Below, piece after piece: positions 31,001 through 43,460 of a DNA stretch of 64,000 nucleotides (the stretch's first letter is position 1; each line of letters begins with the position of its first letter). The notes below the pieces were generated by a model. The model was not told the DNA's origin. It saw only the letters and a list, made by a program, of their open reading frames with translations, and did no database searches. This DNA comes from Blasia pusilla (Eukaryota; Marchantiophyta; Marchantiopsida; Blasiales): NCBI GenBank assembly GCA_050084515.1, contig CM114273.1:18538001-18602000 (forward strand), read 5' to 3'. Position numbers and translations under genes: made by a program.

Positions 31001-33425
31001 CCAACAACAGTTCAGAAACATTTCTTTCGTACCTTCATTAGTATATGGTCAGCCACATCTTCAGGCATTACAGCCCTGCTCAAAACAATGGCTCTTGCAG
31101 CTGCAAGTGAGCACAACCAAGGTGAAAGTTACTATTAAGCATGCTGAACAATTACAGAAAATAACTCTTAGCTTGGGCCCAGCTTGTCGCTCCATTGAAC
31201 TTAGTCTCAGTGGACATAGGCTTTGCCATTCAATAATTCTCAGCTGTCCCATGGCTGTTGACTTTCATCAAAGTCGTTCAGAGTCCGTACAACTCCAGTT
31301 TTGTATTAGCATCAAGATATTTAGAAGCCATTCATCTTACTCCCCTGGTGTTCAAGCCCAGATGTTCCTATCGTGATAATAAATGTGACGGAAACTTTGT
31401 CTGACATGAAACAGTGAGCTTAAGATTACTCAAGGTAAAGAGAGAAAAGCGTCCGACTGGGTAAGAGCTACTTGGGTGGAACAGCTGCAGATACGCAGAA
31501 GAAGTTTATCCAAATCTTTGAGAAAAATCTACCTGTATAGTAACGACTCTTCAGCTCTTCAACCGTGCGAGGAGGACTGAAACGATCTGCTATTATGATG
31601 AATCGAAGGTCAAACTGCTCACACAAATCGAAGAGTTGGTCTGTCTCTTGTCTGCTCCAATTCTGCTTATGACGATAGCATAACACAAGCCATTATTAAA
31701 ACAAGATAACAGAAGCCTGCCCAGCCTTCACATTTTGATGGTTTATAATGAAGCCTAGATTTTAAATGTATTACAAGGACATTTAGTGGACAAAACCCAA
31801 TTATCTGATAATTGAAGAAAACACTCCTTCACCAATTGAACGTAACCCAGGGTGAGCTTGTAAAAGCAGGTGCACTGATGTGAGAAATGATTGGAAATGA
31901 CAATGAGGTTCCCTTTAAACAGGATACTTTTGCTTGAGTTGCAAGTATTGTGTTGCTTAAATGTGGTAACCCAATTTTTTCACATACACTTTAAATAAAC
32001 ACACATCTTTACTCCAACAACTACATTGCTTAAGTGTAATGCCTTCAATCTTCCCCATTACAGACAAACTTCAATAATTTAGAATGACATAAACATCTGT
32101 CAGGCTATGGAAACCCTTGGAACCGTTCACAGGAAAAATCTGTATGATACCTACTGGATCATTCAAGTACTTATTGTACTCTTCATCCGAGTACCGCACC
32201 ACATCCACAGCCTGTCCATGCCCACAAGTTCGCCGTATAAGCCTTTGAACAAACATCCTAGGGACTCAAACTTCCTGCTAATATCCTCAACATGATGAGG
32301 GGTCTCTCACAGCAGTGACAACAGAACTTTGTCCCAAAGTTTTCCTTATTAATATCTCGTTTTCAAAGTATCCGAGTCACCCTAAATACCCACAAAGTCA
32401 AGTACACAGACAAGCTATGCTACAAACTGCCAAAACAGCTCCAGAAGAGATGGACTGTACTCAAAGAGTTTGAGTGTGACCTTGTTATACTTTGCAAATG
32501 CATAATCTCCTGCTGGGGTAACACCATCCACCACTCGCACCTGCTCGTCAACATATGAAACAAGGCATCACCCAGAAGGACAACAGGGCCACACAACATT
32601 CTTTTACTTCAAACTACACAGATATGCTTTCCATTCAATGATGTGCTACCATCCGACACTAAACAAAATTCTTACAACATACATACATGACGCAGGGTCT
32701 TTGGTCCAAGGAATTAACCAGAAACTGCCCCAAGAGGTCATTTTATAGAAAGTGAATCATTTCAACTTTCTCTAGAAGGAGCACATACCCAGTGATACAG
32801 CATGAGGTTGTCAGCCCTTGCAGATGTTGTGAATGGAAACCATTGCCATGCAATCTGCAGGTGATCAAACTTTAGTAAGAGTACACTGCTTTTTACAGTA
32901 AAACAGGACTCTGGGTTACAATCTTGCTAAAATCTCACACAAAATCTTGTTCTAATTTAGAAGCATAGAATCTACAAATACAGCCAGCATTACCTTCTTA
33001 GATGGTACGACCTGCCTCTTTTTAAGGCTAGAAGTATCCAGAGTTGGCATTACAGGAGGCAACCCACCAGTGAGTGCATACACCTGCATGACAAACATTA
33101 TTAGCTCCCACATCTGAAAACACCCATACAGAACACCAGACCCTATGAATAAGAAAAAAATCAGTATCAACAAAGTGGATACATGTCTCAGACTCTTCTG
33201 ACCTTGCAAGAACAAATTCCAACACACAATATGTGGACTCTGTGATCATACATTTAACCCTTGCACTTTTGGATTTAGATAAAAAAGAAGCCCACCAATT
33301 GAAAGACTAACCTCACGAGAGACACCATCAGGCTTCTTCTGAGCATCTTTGGGCACACGACGCTTTTCAGCACCAGGAAGCCCCACCACCTTGGGAAGAC
33401 CTAAAATATCCTTGGCGTCTCCCAT
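28021..33425 (-). CDS. SWC4: SWC4/DMAP1 homologue, subunit of SWR1 and NuA4 chromatin complexes
   Basis: Sixteen exons with GT-AG introns and matching phases: 33425-33312, 33083-32994, 32854-32789, 32540-32481, 32211-32155, 31662-31533, 31100-31033, 30638-30546, 30410-30363, 30162-29941, 29619-29509 (or from 29643), 29400-29305, 29127-29050, 28656-28527, 28325-28291, 28101-28021; about 492 residues against about 440 in Arabidopsis. Landmarks: [12 protein letters not shown] start, [16 protein letters not shown]...AR, a SANT/Myb-like part ([20 protein letters not shown] ... [11 protein letters not shown]), [30 protein letters not shown], and a basic tail [13 protein letters not shown]. In yeast, animals and plants this protein links H2A.Z deposition and H4 acetylation in the nucleus. 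No stop or frameshift was seen, so it is probably functional. The 43-residue exon 28656-28527 ([13 protein letters not shown]...) has no counterpart I remember in Arabidopsis. Confidence 0.93.
28574..29021 (-). repeat. 224-bp tandem duplication inside SWC4, doubling an exon
   Basis: 28574-28797 and 28798-29010 or so are nearly identical (offset 224). Each contains the acceptor and most of the exon that starts GATCAAGCTTATGC (28656 and 28880 on the minus strand). Only the copy nearer the 3' end keeps a proper donor (TCAG|GTCAGA, 28527). The upstream copy runs past the duplicated limit with no good donor, so it is likely a silent exon duplicate. Confidence 0.85.
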
Positions 33426-35445
33426 TCCTCTTGCTTTTGGTGATTCTACTCCAGTTCCCAACCTACAATATCAGACTACAATGCTAAATTTATTCCAACC
33501 AAACTGCACTTTCAATTTTTTATCCATCGAATCTTCAAAGCCCACATTCATTCAGAAGACTTTTTTTCTTATTCAGAATTGTGATTACAGTTGACTCTCT
33601 AGCTCTTGAGACCATCACAATGTTACACTTCCTAGCCAGGGGATTCTCATTATCTATCCATCCACCCATCATTCCCAAACCTTGTCCCAGATATGGTGCA
33701 CCTCTCCTACCACTTCTTGTGGCCTCCTCATCAGTGGTGTTTATTTTCACTCATACTCCACCCATGTATTTACTACATCCACAGCTTCTACAACATCAAT
33801 ACAATCAGGATCTGAGATAGGTGTGCAGAAAGCACCATTACCAGCAGGAGATTGTCCTCAAGCTCCAAGCAGCATCCAGTATCTTTCTTGATACCTTGAG
33901 TTACTGCACCACCTGGTTGATGGTTCGTTATTTCAATCACTTGTTTCGAAAGGATTTGACCAAAATAATTCACCAGCCCTGAGCAAAGGTCAAACCCCAG
34001 CCGCAATAAGGTCAACAAAGAAGAACCGATCAAGGAATCAAGAATCAAACTCTTTGAAGAACCTTAACACGGAATCCATTTATATATGGGAAAAAGCTGG
34101 TGGGAAGATGTTCTGCTAAGTGGTGGGATCTCTCTGTGCCTACTGAAGGTTAGGCAGGTTTCCAGCGGCCCAGATAGTGAGTGGATCACATGCTCAACTT
34201 CCGCCAGATGGTCTAATCCAGCAAACAGAAAAGGAAAACACATCTCCTGCTTCTTTTTGGACCTTAATAATTGTAAGATACTCAACAAGGGCTTGTCAAG
34301 AAGCCTGTGCAAGGCAAGACTCAGATGAAAAATATGTCAGGCGAAAGCTGTAACAAGACAAAAAGTGAACAGTTTTGGAGAGGGTTTAGCAGGCAGGTAT
34401 GTTTCCATCAGTCAAGGATGCCCTCTTCCCCACCACACTTCTAAATGTTTGTCAAATCCCTAATCACACAAATGGTGAATACATGAATGGACACCAGAGT
34501 GTGTAGCACTGAGTATTTGCTATTAAGTTTCCTAATGACTTTGGTGGCCTAGAAAAAAGTACAGACAAAACTCTCTTGGATGATGAGTCCCATCAAAATC
34601 TGCTCCCATGTGGGGGATGGATCCACAGCAACTATTCTGCTGAGGTATCACTTTTGACATAACGCAATCGCTTGTTTATGGTACATCCCAATTGAGCGCA
34701 CAGTTGGGGTATGGAAAGTCAATACTGGAAATCTAGACCTCTGCTTTCGGGAGTGGAGACAGAATTCCTGGAACAGCTGATCTGTTGATTGTGTTACTAA
34801 GAGCAAAACTTTCAACCCTCGCTTCAGGAAGTTATTTCAAAGTTTGCAATTGTTTCCAGGACATGGCAGACCAACACTCTGAGCATCTCACCTCAATCAT
34901 CCTCAGAAAATGATTGAACCCACTACTTGACAATAAATTCAATCTCAAATGTACTGGATCTAAAGCACTGACATGTCTACCCATCTAAGGTTCAATTCAC
35001 TTACCATGAGACTCATTTGACTCACTCAAGAGGACAAGACAAGTTTCCATGTAGATCTTCTTGTCTCGGAACGAAACTATGTTATTTACACGAGCAAAGT
35101 GAAAGGCTCATATGCTCCTCACTTACTAGAGTTTTAGGACCGTTCGTGGCATGAAGGCACTTAGTTAGTGAGGTCTTGTAACCTCCTCCATAAGAGAGCT
35201 CACCTTACATCATTCGTCTCCTCATCATCATGAGCATTAGATCTCTAATCTGGTGACTTATGCTAGAAACTGCAAAATTGAAATCATCAAGGGTAGGAAT
35301 CTGCGTCATCTCCAAATGACTGTGGTTGACATGAGAGCATAGTCCCTATAGATACCACATGGAGACAAATTACATTGTATCAAAGCTCCACCTTGTTGTG
35401 CAACATCTCATTTGAAGTCACAACATTAAGTAGTTAAGGGTATTG
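33426..35445. other. Upstream side of SWC4, no further gene seen
   Basis: TTGTAG|GTTGGG on the minus strand (33463) directly before the first coding exon could be the acceptor of a 5' UTR intron. The rest holds no supported reading frame. Confidence 0.45.
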
Positions 35446-35450
35446 TAGAT

Positions 35451-35759
35451 TGTTAGATAAATACATTTTAGATAAAGGTGTCAGACTTAAAATGTGTTAA
35501 AGGAACTATCTAGATGCTGCTACTCTTAGCATTCCGTCATCTAACTAAGACACTTGACCACTTGACTAAAAGAGCCACTTGACCACTTGGCTACTTGGCC
35601 ACTTGGTCACAGACTATCTTGTCTCTAGCCATCATCCAGACTAGTATATAGTCTGGGGCTTGGATGAGCATTGTACATGAAGTTCTCCATAAAGTTTATA
35701 GGCAGCTTTGCCATTGTATCATTGCCATTGTGTCATACATTTCTCATATATTTCTAACA
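35451..35759 (+). repeat. Copia 5' LTR (309 bp)
   Basis: TGTTAGA...TTTCTAACA, with internal short repeats of CCACTTGACCACTTGG and a TATA-like AGTATATAG region. It lacks a ~20-bp repeat unit present in the 3' LTR. Confidence 0.95.
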
Positions 35760-35770
35760 GGTTATGGGCC
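35760..35770 (+). other. Primer-binding site, half-tRNA type
   Basis: GGTTATGGGCC directly after the LTR is complementary to the anticodon stem-loop of initiator tRNA-Met (GGCCCAUAACC), not to its 3' end. Drosophila copia and a few related elements use such an internal, cleaved-tRNA primer. Confidence 0.7.
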
Positions 35771-36600
35771 TGAATGGGAATCACGATGGTTTCCATGTTG
35801 GAATCTTTGATGGTTCTGACTGGAAAGAGTGGAAGAATCGTGTTCACAATCTTCTTGTTTACAGAGATTTATGGGACGCAGTTGCTAAACGAGCATATAA
35901 TACATCCGTGCCAGATGCATCACCTACCTCTCTTTCTGAAACTGCAGATAAAACACCTGCACCTCAAGTATATGTTCGTCAGCGTATACTTCAAACACAG
36001 ACTATTCAGCAAAATGAAAAATTAGAAAATCAGGCTCGCTCTCTGATTTGTTTACATTTGAAAGGAGAAGCTCTGGCTCTAACAGAACATCTTGATACAG
36101 CTCAAGAAGTATGGGCCTGTCTATGTCGTAATTATGATACGACAGGTTCATTCTCTGTACTACACTTACAAGCGTCCATGTACAAACTCATTGTTGAATC
36201 TTGCAGATCACCTCGAGATTTTCTGTCACAACTCAAGATTATTGCAAATAATCTTGCATCCGCAGGATCTCCTGTTTCAGACACACATCTATTCACTTTT
36301 GCTATTAGCAAACTTCCTGCTGAGTACAAACAAATCTCTCATTCACGTATTGATGCAGAAAGATAAACCTTCTTTTGACGATCTTCAAACTGGAGTACTG
36401 CATGATTCTGAGCTAGATAAACCTTCCAAATTTGAAAGTATTCTAGTTTCCAATTCTATTCATAATTCTACCAGGAAACGTCCATTTCAGTCTACATCTA
36501 CTCAGTATCAAAGAAACATTCCTCAGAGGAATGCCAAACAGCCTTACTGTTACATTTGTAACGAGAACGATCACATCTCAAGCTAATGTCCAAACAGAAA
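35764..36600 (+). pseudogene. Copia Gag with zinc knuckle
   Basis: Starts MGLNGNHDGFHVGIFDGSDW at 35764 and runs as a UBN2-type Gag (WKEWKNRVHNLL, LEHLDTAQEVWACL-like). A frameshift near 36340 moves the reading to KDKPSFDDLQTGVLHDSELD. The knuckle CYICNENDHISS-stop-C has a TAA in place of its residue before the last Cys. Confidence 0.88.
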
Positions 36601-36655
36601 ATTTCTCAAGAAATTCCTTGAGTATTGCAAAACTCAATCAGAAGATACCTCATCT

Positions 36656-37314
36656 TTGTTAGTCAATACCTCATCTATCACTCAAGCATTAACATCTTCC
36701 ACATCTGAGGAGCTACAACCAGATGAACCACTCTATCTGTTCATGATACAAAGGCCCTCTACATCTACTTTCCCAGATTTTTCCAAACTTTGGATCCTTG
36801 ATTCTGGTTCAAATTCCCATGTTTGCTGTCAAAGAGAATTATTCTCTAATTTCCTTCCTATTTCTCCAACTCTCATTTCTGGTATAGGCAATGGCAAATA
36901 TATGCTACAGCTACTGGGAATGTTCAATTAAAGCTTTTTGTCAAAGGCTCTTTCGAATTACATGCTCTATCCAATGTTCTGTTCATTCCTACAGGACAGC
37001 ACAATATTGTTTCTGTGAAGAAACTTGCTGAAAACTCTATAGATACCCTTTTCTATTCTCACAATATGTCTTTTGAACTCATCAAACAAGGTCATTGTTT
37101 AGGTACAGGTTTTGCCAGGCATGGTCTGTATCTAATTGAATGTCAATCTTGTACTCCATCAACAATTTTGATAGCCAGAAGTTCATCCAATCTCTGGCAC
37201 AATCGTATGGGACATCTCAACAATCAACATTTATTGCAACTACATCAACAAAAAATGGTTCAAGGTCTAGACCATATCGATGATCTCAATTTCTGTACAA
37301 TTTCTGTACCCTAA
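36656..37314 (+). pseudogene. Copia protease and pre-integrase domain
   Basis: Protease motif LWILDSGSNSHVC at about 36787. A frameshift near 36900 follows, then SNLWHNRMGHLNNQHL (pre-integrase domain). Confidence 0.88.
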
Positions 37315-38437
37315 AGGCAAGCTCATCAGGAAACGTATCACAGGAGATGGACAAGATCTTCCTGTTCAAAAGGCTCTAGATCTGATTCATAGTGATCTGG
37401 CAGGACCAATGAAGACACCCAGTATTGGAAACGCCTACTATTTCTGTACTTTTCTTGACCACTATACAAAGAAATTCTTTGTCTATATTCTTCACAAGAA
37501 GTCAGATGTCTTTTCTACATTCCAGAAGTTCAAAATCATGGTTGAGAAAGAAACTGGTCTCCAGATTCGTGTTCTCAGAACAGATGGAGGTGGTGGATAC
37601 ATAGACTCTTCTTTCCAAGTCTTTCTTCAGACTTTTGGTATTCTTCATCAACGCACAGGAAGAGATTCTCCTATGCAGAATGGATCTGCTGAAAGACTCA
37701 ACCGCACACTACAGGAAAAGGCAAGATGTATGCTCATTCACATGCGCCTTCCTATATCATTTTGGGGAGAAGCAATTGTTACAGCTAACTATCTTCGGAA
37801 CTTGAGTCCTACTCAAACTCTTTCAACAACACCTTCTGAAGCCTGGAGTGGTCTCAAACCTACTCTCACACATCTTCGAGTGTTTGGATGTCAAGCATTT
37901 GCTCTCATTCCAGCTGAGAGAATAAAAAAAATGGATTCTACGGGTGAAGAATGTATATTCCTTGGTTATCAGATTGGTTCTAGATGTTATAAACTTTTCA
38001 ATCCCAATACAAAACGTGTTTTTCTCAGCAAAGATGTTGTCTTCAATGAAGATACTCCTTTCTCCTTCTCTCCTGCTTTTCATTCTACTTATTCTCCATT
38101 TTTTGATTCTTTCCTAGTAGAAAACTCTGAACCGATAACTGTCCCTAAAGCAGTAAGAAAAACTATAGTTCAGACAAATATTGAAATAGTGGGAGATCCG
38201 TCAAGAAAAACAGGTGTTGTTGCTTTAGAGAAATCCATGGGACATTTGCCCACGACTTTTCATCCTAGGCGATCATCACGAACATCTGTACCAGTACATA
38301 TTTATGATGCTGCTTGCTCAAACATTCTTCTCTCTTCTTGTATCCAATCTGATCCACTCACTAGAACAGAAGCCCTCTCTAGACCAGATTCTCATGAATG
38401 GCAAACTGCTATGGAAGCTGAAATTGCCTCTTCATGA
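37280..38437 (+). CDS. Copia integrase
   Basis: A single open frame. Catalytic residues: Asp in LIHSDLAGP, Asp in VLRTDGGGGY, Glu in MQNGSAERLNRTLQ. The GKKEY/C-terminal part follows with CIFLGYQIGSRCYKLF and DVVFNEDTPF. The zinc-binding N-terminus is in another frame and partly decayed. A frameshift near 38400 separates it from the RT. Confidence 0.88.
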   Translation: MISISVQFLYPKGKLIRKRITGDGQDLPVQKALDLIHSDLAGPMKTPSIGNAYYFCTFLDHYTKKFFVYILHKKSDVFSTFQKFKIMVEKETGLQIRVLRTDGGGGYIDSSFQVFLQTFGILHQRTGRDSPMQNGSAERLNRTLQEKARCMLIHMRLPISFWGEAIVTANYLRNLSPTQTLSTTPSEAWSGLKPTLTHLRVFGCQAFALIPAERIKKMDSTGEECIFLGYQIGSRCYKLFNPNTKRVFLSKDVVFNEDTPFSFSPAFHSTYSPFFDSFLVENSEPITVPKAVRKTIVQTNIEIVGDPSRKTGVVALEKSMGHLPTTFHPRRSSRTSVPVHIYDAACSNILLSSCIQSDPLTRTEALSRPDSHEWQTAMEAEIASS

Positions 38438-39932
38438 AAACAAAACCTGGATTCTTGTGACAAATCCTAAAAAGCGCAAGTCATCCACAGATACTACCAA
38501 TATAGTCTCTTGTAAATGGGTTTTTAAGATCAAACGGTCTTCTTCAGGAAGTATTCTCAAGTACAAAGCCAGGCTGGTAGCCAAAGGTTATTCACATAAA
38601 GAAGGAATTGATTACAAAGAAACATTTTCTCCTGTCATAAATATCACTTCTCTCCGGATGCTGCTTTCCATTGCTGCTGTTCGCAACACTGAACTACGTC
38701 AAATGGACGTCAAGACTGCTTTTCTTCATGGTGATCTTCAAGAAATCATATACATGCATCAACCTCCCGGTTTTGAGGTAACTGATCAAGGTCCACTGGT
38801 ATGTCTTCTGAAGAAAGCTCTTTATGGCTTGAAGCAATCCTCCCGAGCTTGGTATCAAAAGATGGATGGATATTTAACTTCTGCAGGTTTTCTCAGAAGT
38901 ACTTATGATCCTTGTTTGTATCACAAACGATCTTCTACAGATCAATTACTCATAATCGCTGTATATGTAGATGATCTTGCTATTCTAGCAGATAATCTCA
39001 TTCAGCTACAACAATTTAAAATTCATGTTAAGTCCATTTTAAAATGGTTGACATGGGAGAGCTTCATCACTTTTTAGGACTTCAGGTGGTAAGAGACAGG
39101 GCACGTCACAAGATTTCTTTGCATCAACAAAGGTATATCTGTGAAAAACTTGTAGAATTCGGTATGAAAGATTGTCATACAGTTCCTACCCCTTCTGTGC
39201 CTGGGACAACATTGTCCAAGCCCACATCTGCTCCTACAAGTGATGATCTTGCTCATTTTCAGCAATATCCATATGCTGCGATACTTGGAAGTCTTATGTA
39301 TGCTTCAACCATGACTCGTCCTGACATCTCTTTCAGTGTCGGCCAGTTATGTAAATACATGTCCAACTATTCTATTGAGCATTGGCAAGCTGCCATGCAT
39401 GTGCTAAGGTATTTGAAGGGAACTTCCAATATGGGTATCACCTTTGATGGTTCCACCCATGATGAAGGCCTATGCAGATGCCAGTTTCGCTTCTTCTAAA
39501 GATGATAGAAAATCTATTTCAGGATTTGTTCTTATCATGCCAGGAGGTGCAGTACATTGGGCCTCGAGGAAGCTGACAGTTACTGCATAGTCTACTACAG
39601 AAGCTGAATATATAGCCCTCAATGAGGCCACCAAAGAAATACTTTGGATTCGACATTTACTTGCTGAGATTGGTTTTTCACAGCAAACTCCAACAATTCT
39701 TTACGAAGACAATCAAGCTGCAATTCAACTATCAAGTAATTTTTGTTCCAATTCCAAAATCTGACATTTGGAACTAAAATTCTTCTTCATATCAGAACAC
39801 ATTCAAAAACAAAATATTCGTCTACAAGAATGTAGATCCTCAGTTCAGGCTGCTGATGTTTTGACTAAAAGTCTATCTAAAGACCAGCATTATTTTTTAC
39901 TCCAAGTATTAGGATGTAGGAAATGCAACTGA
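38304..39932 (+). pseudogene. Copia reverse transcriptase and RNase H
   Basis: RT: VSCKWVFKIKRSSSGSI, RLVAKGYSHKEGIDYKETFS, QMDVKTAFLHGDL and the catalytic YVDDLAIL. A frameshift near 39060 leads to GELHHFLGLQVV and TRPDISFSVGQLCKYMS. RNase H: HWASRKLTVTA-stop-STTEAEYIAL and ILYEDNQAAIQLS, ending near 39930. Stops and two frameshifts inactivate it. Confidence 0.9.
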
Positions 39933-40004
39933 GTGGGAGATACGACATTTTTCGAGTAGACAGCTGCATGTTCTTCCAGCCAGATTATCCTAGCTCAGTG
40001 GGAG

Positions 40005-40335
40005 TGTTAGACTTACATTTTAGATAAAGGTGTCAGACTTAAAATGTGTTAAAGGAACTATCTAAATGCTGCTACTCTTAGCAGTCCGTCATCTAACTAA
40101 GACACTTGACCACTTGACTAAAAGAGCCACTTGACCACTTGGCCAATTGGTCACTTGGTCACTTGGCTACTTGGCCACTTGGTCACAGACTATCTTGTCT
40201 CTAGCCATCATCCAGACTAGTATATAATCTGGGGCTTGGATGAGCATTGTACATGAAGTTCTCCATAAAGTTTATACGCAGCTTTGCCAATGTATCATTG
40301 CCATTGTGTCATACATTTCTCATATATTTCTAACA
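40005..40335 (+). repeat. Copia 3' LTR (331 bp)
   Basis: Same as the 5' LTR but with an extra CACTTGGTCACTTGG-type unit. Confidence 0.95.
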
Positions 40336-40689
40336 TAGATAACAAGTAGACCCGTGACTTGGGAGTTAACTGCCATACTAAGATCCAAAATTGACCATCT
40401 CATCATCTTCATCAAGCCTCCCCATAAGATCACAAAAACGTTTACACCTGCTAGCAACCCCACCTCAATGTGGGAAACTACACATACGTTCTCTGTTATG
40501 TCCACATGCTCTTGCAGCTTTAGGATTACTCCAGGTGACCTGCTACCAGCACATCCTTCATAGCTGAGAGATTGTTTGGAAATGAGATGCTTGCGTATCC
40601 AGTAGATACCGCCTCATGGCTACCAGTAGCCTGCTCTAAAAAAGTTTGGGACCCTCTAGATAAAGGTTCACATAGGAGCTCAAGTTCCC

Positions 40690-40860
40690 TGCTTAAGCTG
40701 CTTCAGACCATCTAACCCAAATGGTAAGAATCGCTAGTGGTACAAATAATCCTAACTTAAAGGGTCGATGCCCTAGAATGTTGTCTTCTGCTTGTCCTCC
40801 ATTCTAGTAGGCAACAGAGGGTATCCGACTCGGAGATCTAGTGAACTGGAAACTCTATTC
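40690..40860 (-). mobile_element. Short Gypsy RT relic
   Basis: On the minus strand, about 160 bp match 46690-46840 (RT region GYHQ...KTAF...MPFGL: here KQKTTF and RFLPFGL). Too short and broken for anything but a fossil. Confidence 0.6.
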
Positions 40861-42990
40861 TTCATTACTACCAGTGATTTGCTTGCCATTCAGCTGCAAC
40901 TAACCATTTGAGCACGGTATTAACTCTTAGACTAAGATGGTGACTTCAAATACAACATGGTTCTTTTCTGTGCGAAAACATTCCCATGAAAACAGGCTCT
41001 GAAATAAAAAGAGATTGTGGAGCTCTATAACAAACCTTAAACAGATACCCATTAAGCTTTAGGAATGGGTGGGAAGAAGGATAAGCAAAATCAAGTTCCT
41101 TGAAGTATTCACGTACCTGGGTAAGACAGCCAACCTCGCCACAGATACAAAAAGTGAGCTGCTTGTCCTGCGCTTCCAACTTCTTTCTACAACCTTCTCC
41201 TTGTCCTCCAAAACTTTGTCTTCTCTACTGGTACGTAAGAGGACACAGCATTTGGATCAGAAGGTTAGTACTGATTTGATCCATCATCTGCAGTGGCCAC
41301 AGCTACATTTGTGCTAGTTCATTCTTTTACCTTGCTTGAGTCATCACATGATTTGACGTCCTAAGTCCCGCATACTCCCATCGACAGGCGACTTAAACCC
41401 ATTCCTCCTCTCTGTCATCATCCTGTGAATGGGCCCTTGATCAGTATCCTGCAAATTGGCCATTGAGAAAGAGTGATGATGCCTTTCCAATTGGTTATAG
41501 TAAATCATTTGGTACTGTTGTCACTTCTCAACCCCCTGGGCTCTTCTACCCCCCAAGAAATGCTCATCTCATTCTCCCATTTTCATTGGGACAGCACCTC
41601 AGACAGATAAGATACAGAGATAAGACTTACTTCCCTGCCAATTCCATGAATCACTATATCTATAGTATATCTATAGTACTAAACCCTCTCTACCTTGCGT
41701 CCTTGAACACAAGTCGAACCAAAAATGTAAATTAAGATCAAAGAATCCGATCAGAGAAATCAGCCAATAGAAAATTTGGAGGCTTTTCATATGAAAGTAA
41801 CAAGCATAATATTCAAATTATGTGAGTCTGGCCGAACATCGGAGCTGCAACAATAATTACCGAAATCGGGGAACAGACCCCAAATAAGGAGGGGTATAAA
41901 TCATCTCGCATCCCGATCTCAGTAGGAGCGTGAAGGAAAACAATTACTCAGCTTGAGATGGCAAGATGCCCGAAATTCGATATGAAGTCGCTATGTATCC
42001 GGCAGAAATGTAATGAACAAATGACCCAGAGATTTCCTTTTCAAATAGTGTTTTGCAGTGGATTATGGGAAAATGGTGCAAGGTTGGTGACCTCCGAGCA
42101 TTTTTCATAACAAAAGCGATAGAATGAATATCTGCAAACTTTGCAATATGCTCCTACCGCAGAAGAGGAAATTTTACGAACAGGATAAAGGCTGACATTC
42201 GTGACACTCCAAAAGGAAGCCACACTGGTCCCGACGCCAGTAGGTCTACAACTAACCGTATCCATAAGCAGCCAGCCACAATAGCAAAACCTAACCAAAA
42301 AGTACCCATAACTTATAGAACTCCTGGTAGAATTCCTCAATGGAGCCCGAATGCCAGCTCCTCGACCCTAAATGGGGCTACCTTCACAACGAAACAATAA
42401 CAAAAAGGCGAAGAAAAATCAACTCACCTACGTCATCTGACGGCGCTCGAATCGCGTCTACAACGCACGGACCTGCCAGGAAGAAGCTTACATATAATCC
42501 TTCCACCCCACCACCCCACAATGAGAGGTCCACTGTTCCCAGTCCGCTGGTATAATCTTCAAACAATGACTTTTCTCCCCTCCGCCCTCACAGCTCGATC
42601 TCCCACGACGCGAGAACCTCACTCTCACTACCGATACGGTGTCCGATGAGAGCATTCCATTCCTCCGCAATTTCGAAATCGCAAGTTTGCTCATGGACAT
42701 AAACCCTGCGATGTGTCAATACCCATTCGGCAACACTTCCTGGAGATCGGGCCTCGCGATCGCTACCCCCAGCAAACAGGCCTTCCCTTCACCCGGTCGA
42801 CCCGCGCTCTTTATCTCACACAAGAACATGCCTGCTCTTACAAGAACAAGAGTGATCGTCGCCGTTTGTATTGTGTAGTCGATGAAATATGGCTAAAACG
42901 GGTACACATGGCACGAGAATAAATTTCCGAAAGTATAACTAACTAATTAGGACCCGTGAATAAATAGGGATCCACATACATAATGTATAA
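40861..42990. other. Region upstream of SWC4 with possible promoter and 5' UTR exon
   Basis: No complete gene. On the minus strand GACGTAG|GTGAGTTG at 42428/42427 is a strong splice donor next to a GC-richer segment (42440-42870). This could be the first, non-coding exon of SWC4, with the Copia element in a long intron. A minus-strand frame at 41179-40946 (VGCLTQVREYFKELDFAYP) ends near another donor-like CAG|GTACGTG; its identity is unknown. Confidence 0.35.
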
Positions 42991-42994
42991 TTAA

Positions 42995-43025
42995 AAGAGG
43001 ACGGGGTTTGAAAACCCGTCCTCTT
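42995..43025. repeat. Perfect hairpin, 11-bp arms
   Basis: AAGAGGACGGG and CCCGTCCTCTT with a 9-base loop. Possibly the subterminal hairpin of a small transposon; it is not followed by a Helitron CTRR. Confidence 0.8.
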
Positions 43026-43460
43026 GTGATCACAAGTATGTTTTGTGGTGTGCTCCGGTGATGACATGTGTATCACGACAACTGAATTTAAATTGACAAA
43101 TCCGTGCTATCTGAATTTCACTCGTGCATACCATTATATTAGTACCTTTTATCTATGTTAGTCTCCATGGGATATATGTGTAATTTTGAATTTGAGTGAT
43201 CTTACGAGCTTAGATAACAAGTGATTCTATCGGCTTAAAAGGATATGTGTCAAAAAGAAAAGTGGTCTCAAAATGAAGAGGCACTCTCCAATAATAATAT
43301 AGTTGTGTTTGTGACAAAGGTAATTTGTCATGCCAAGCATCAAGAAATTTGTAATATTATTGGATAGTGCTTTCTTGATTTGCAAACACCTCTCTCCTTG
43401 ACATGTGGCAATTGGGCACCAAGAAAAAAATTTGTGTGTACCACGATTACTCCATACACT

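Larger units (their letters stand above)
35446..40340 (+). mobile_element. Near-complete Ty1/Copia retrotransposon with target duplication TAGAT
   Basis: LTRs at 35451-35759 and 40005-40335 (TGTTAGA...TCTAACA), flanked by TAGAT at 35446-35450 and 40336-40340. Between them, in order: primer site, Gag, zinc knuckle, protease, integrase, RT with YVDD, RNase H and the purine tract GTGGGAG. Several frameshifts and stops make it non-autonomous now. The LTRs are very similar apart from an indel, so insertion is fairly recent compared with the other elements here. It sits upstream of SWC4 in opposite orientation. Confidence 0.95.

Noticed and set aside
42488-42878. Open frames on both strands in the GC-richer segment upstream of SWC4
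   Set aside because: They are short and resemble nothing known; the region looks more like a promoter or 5' UTR.
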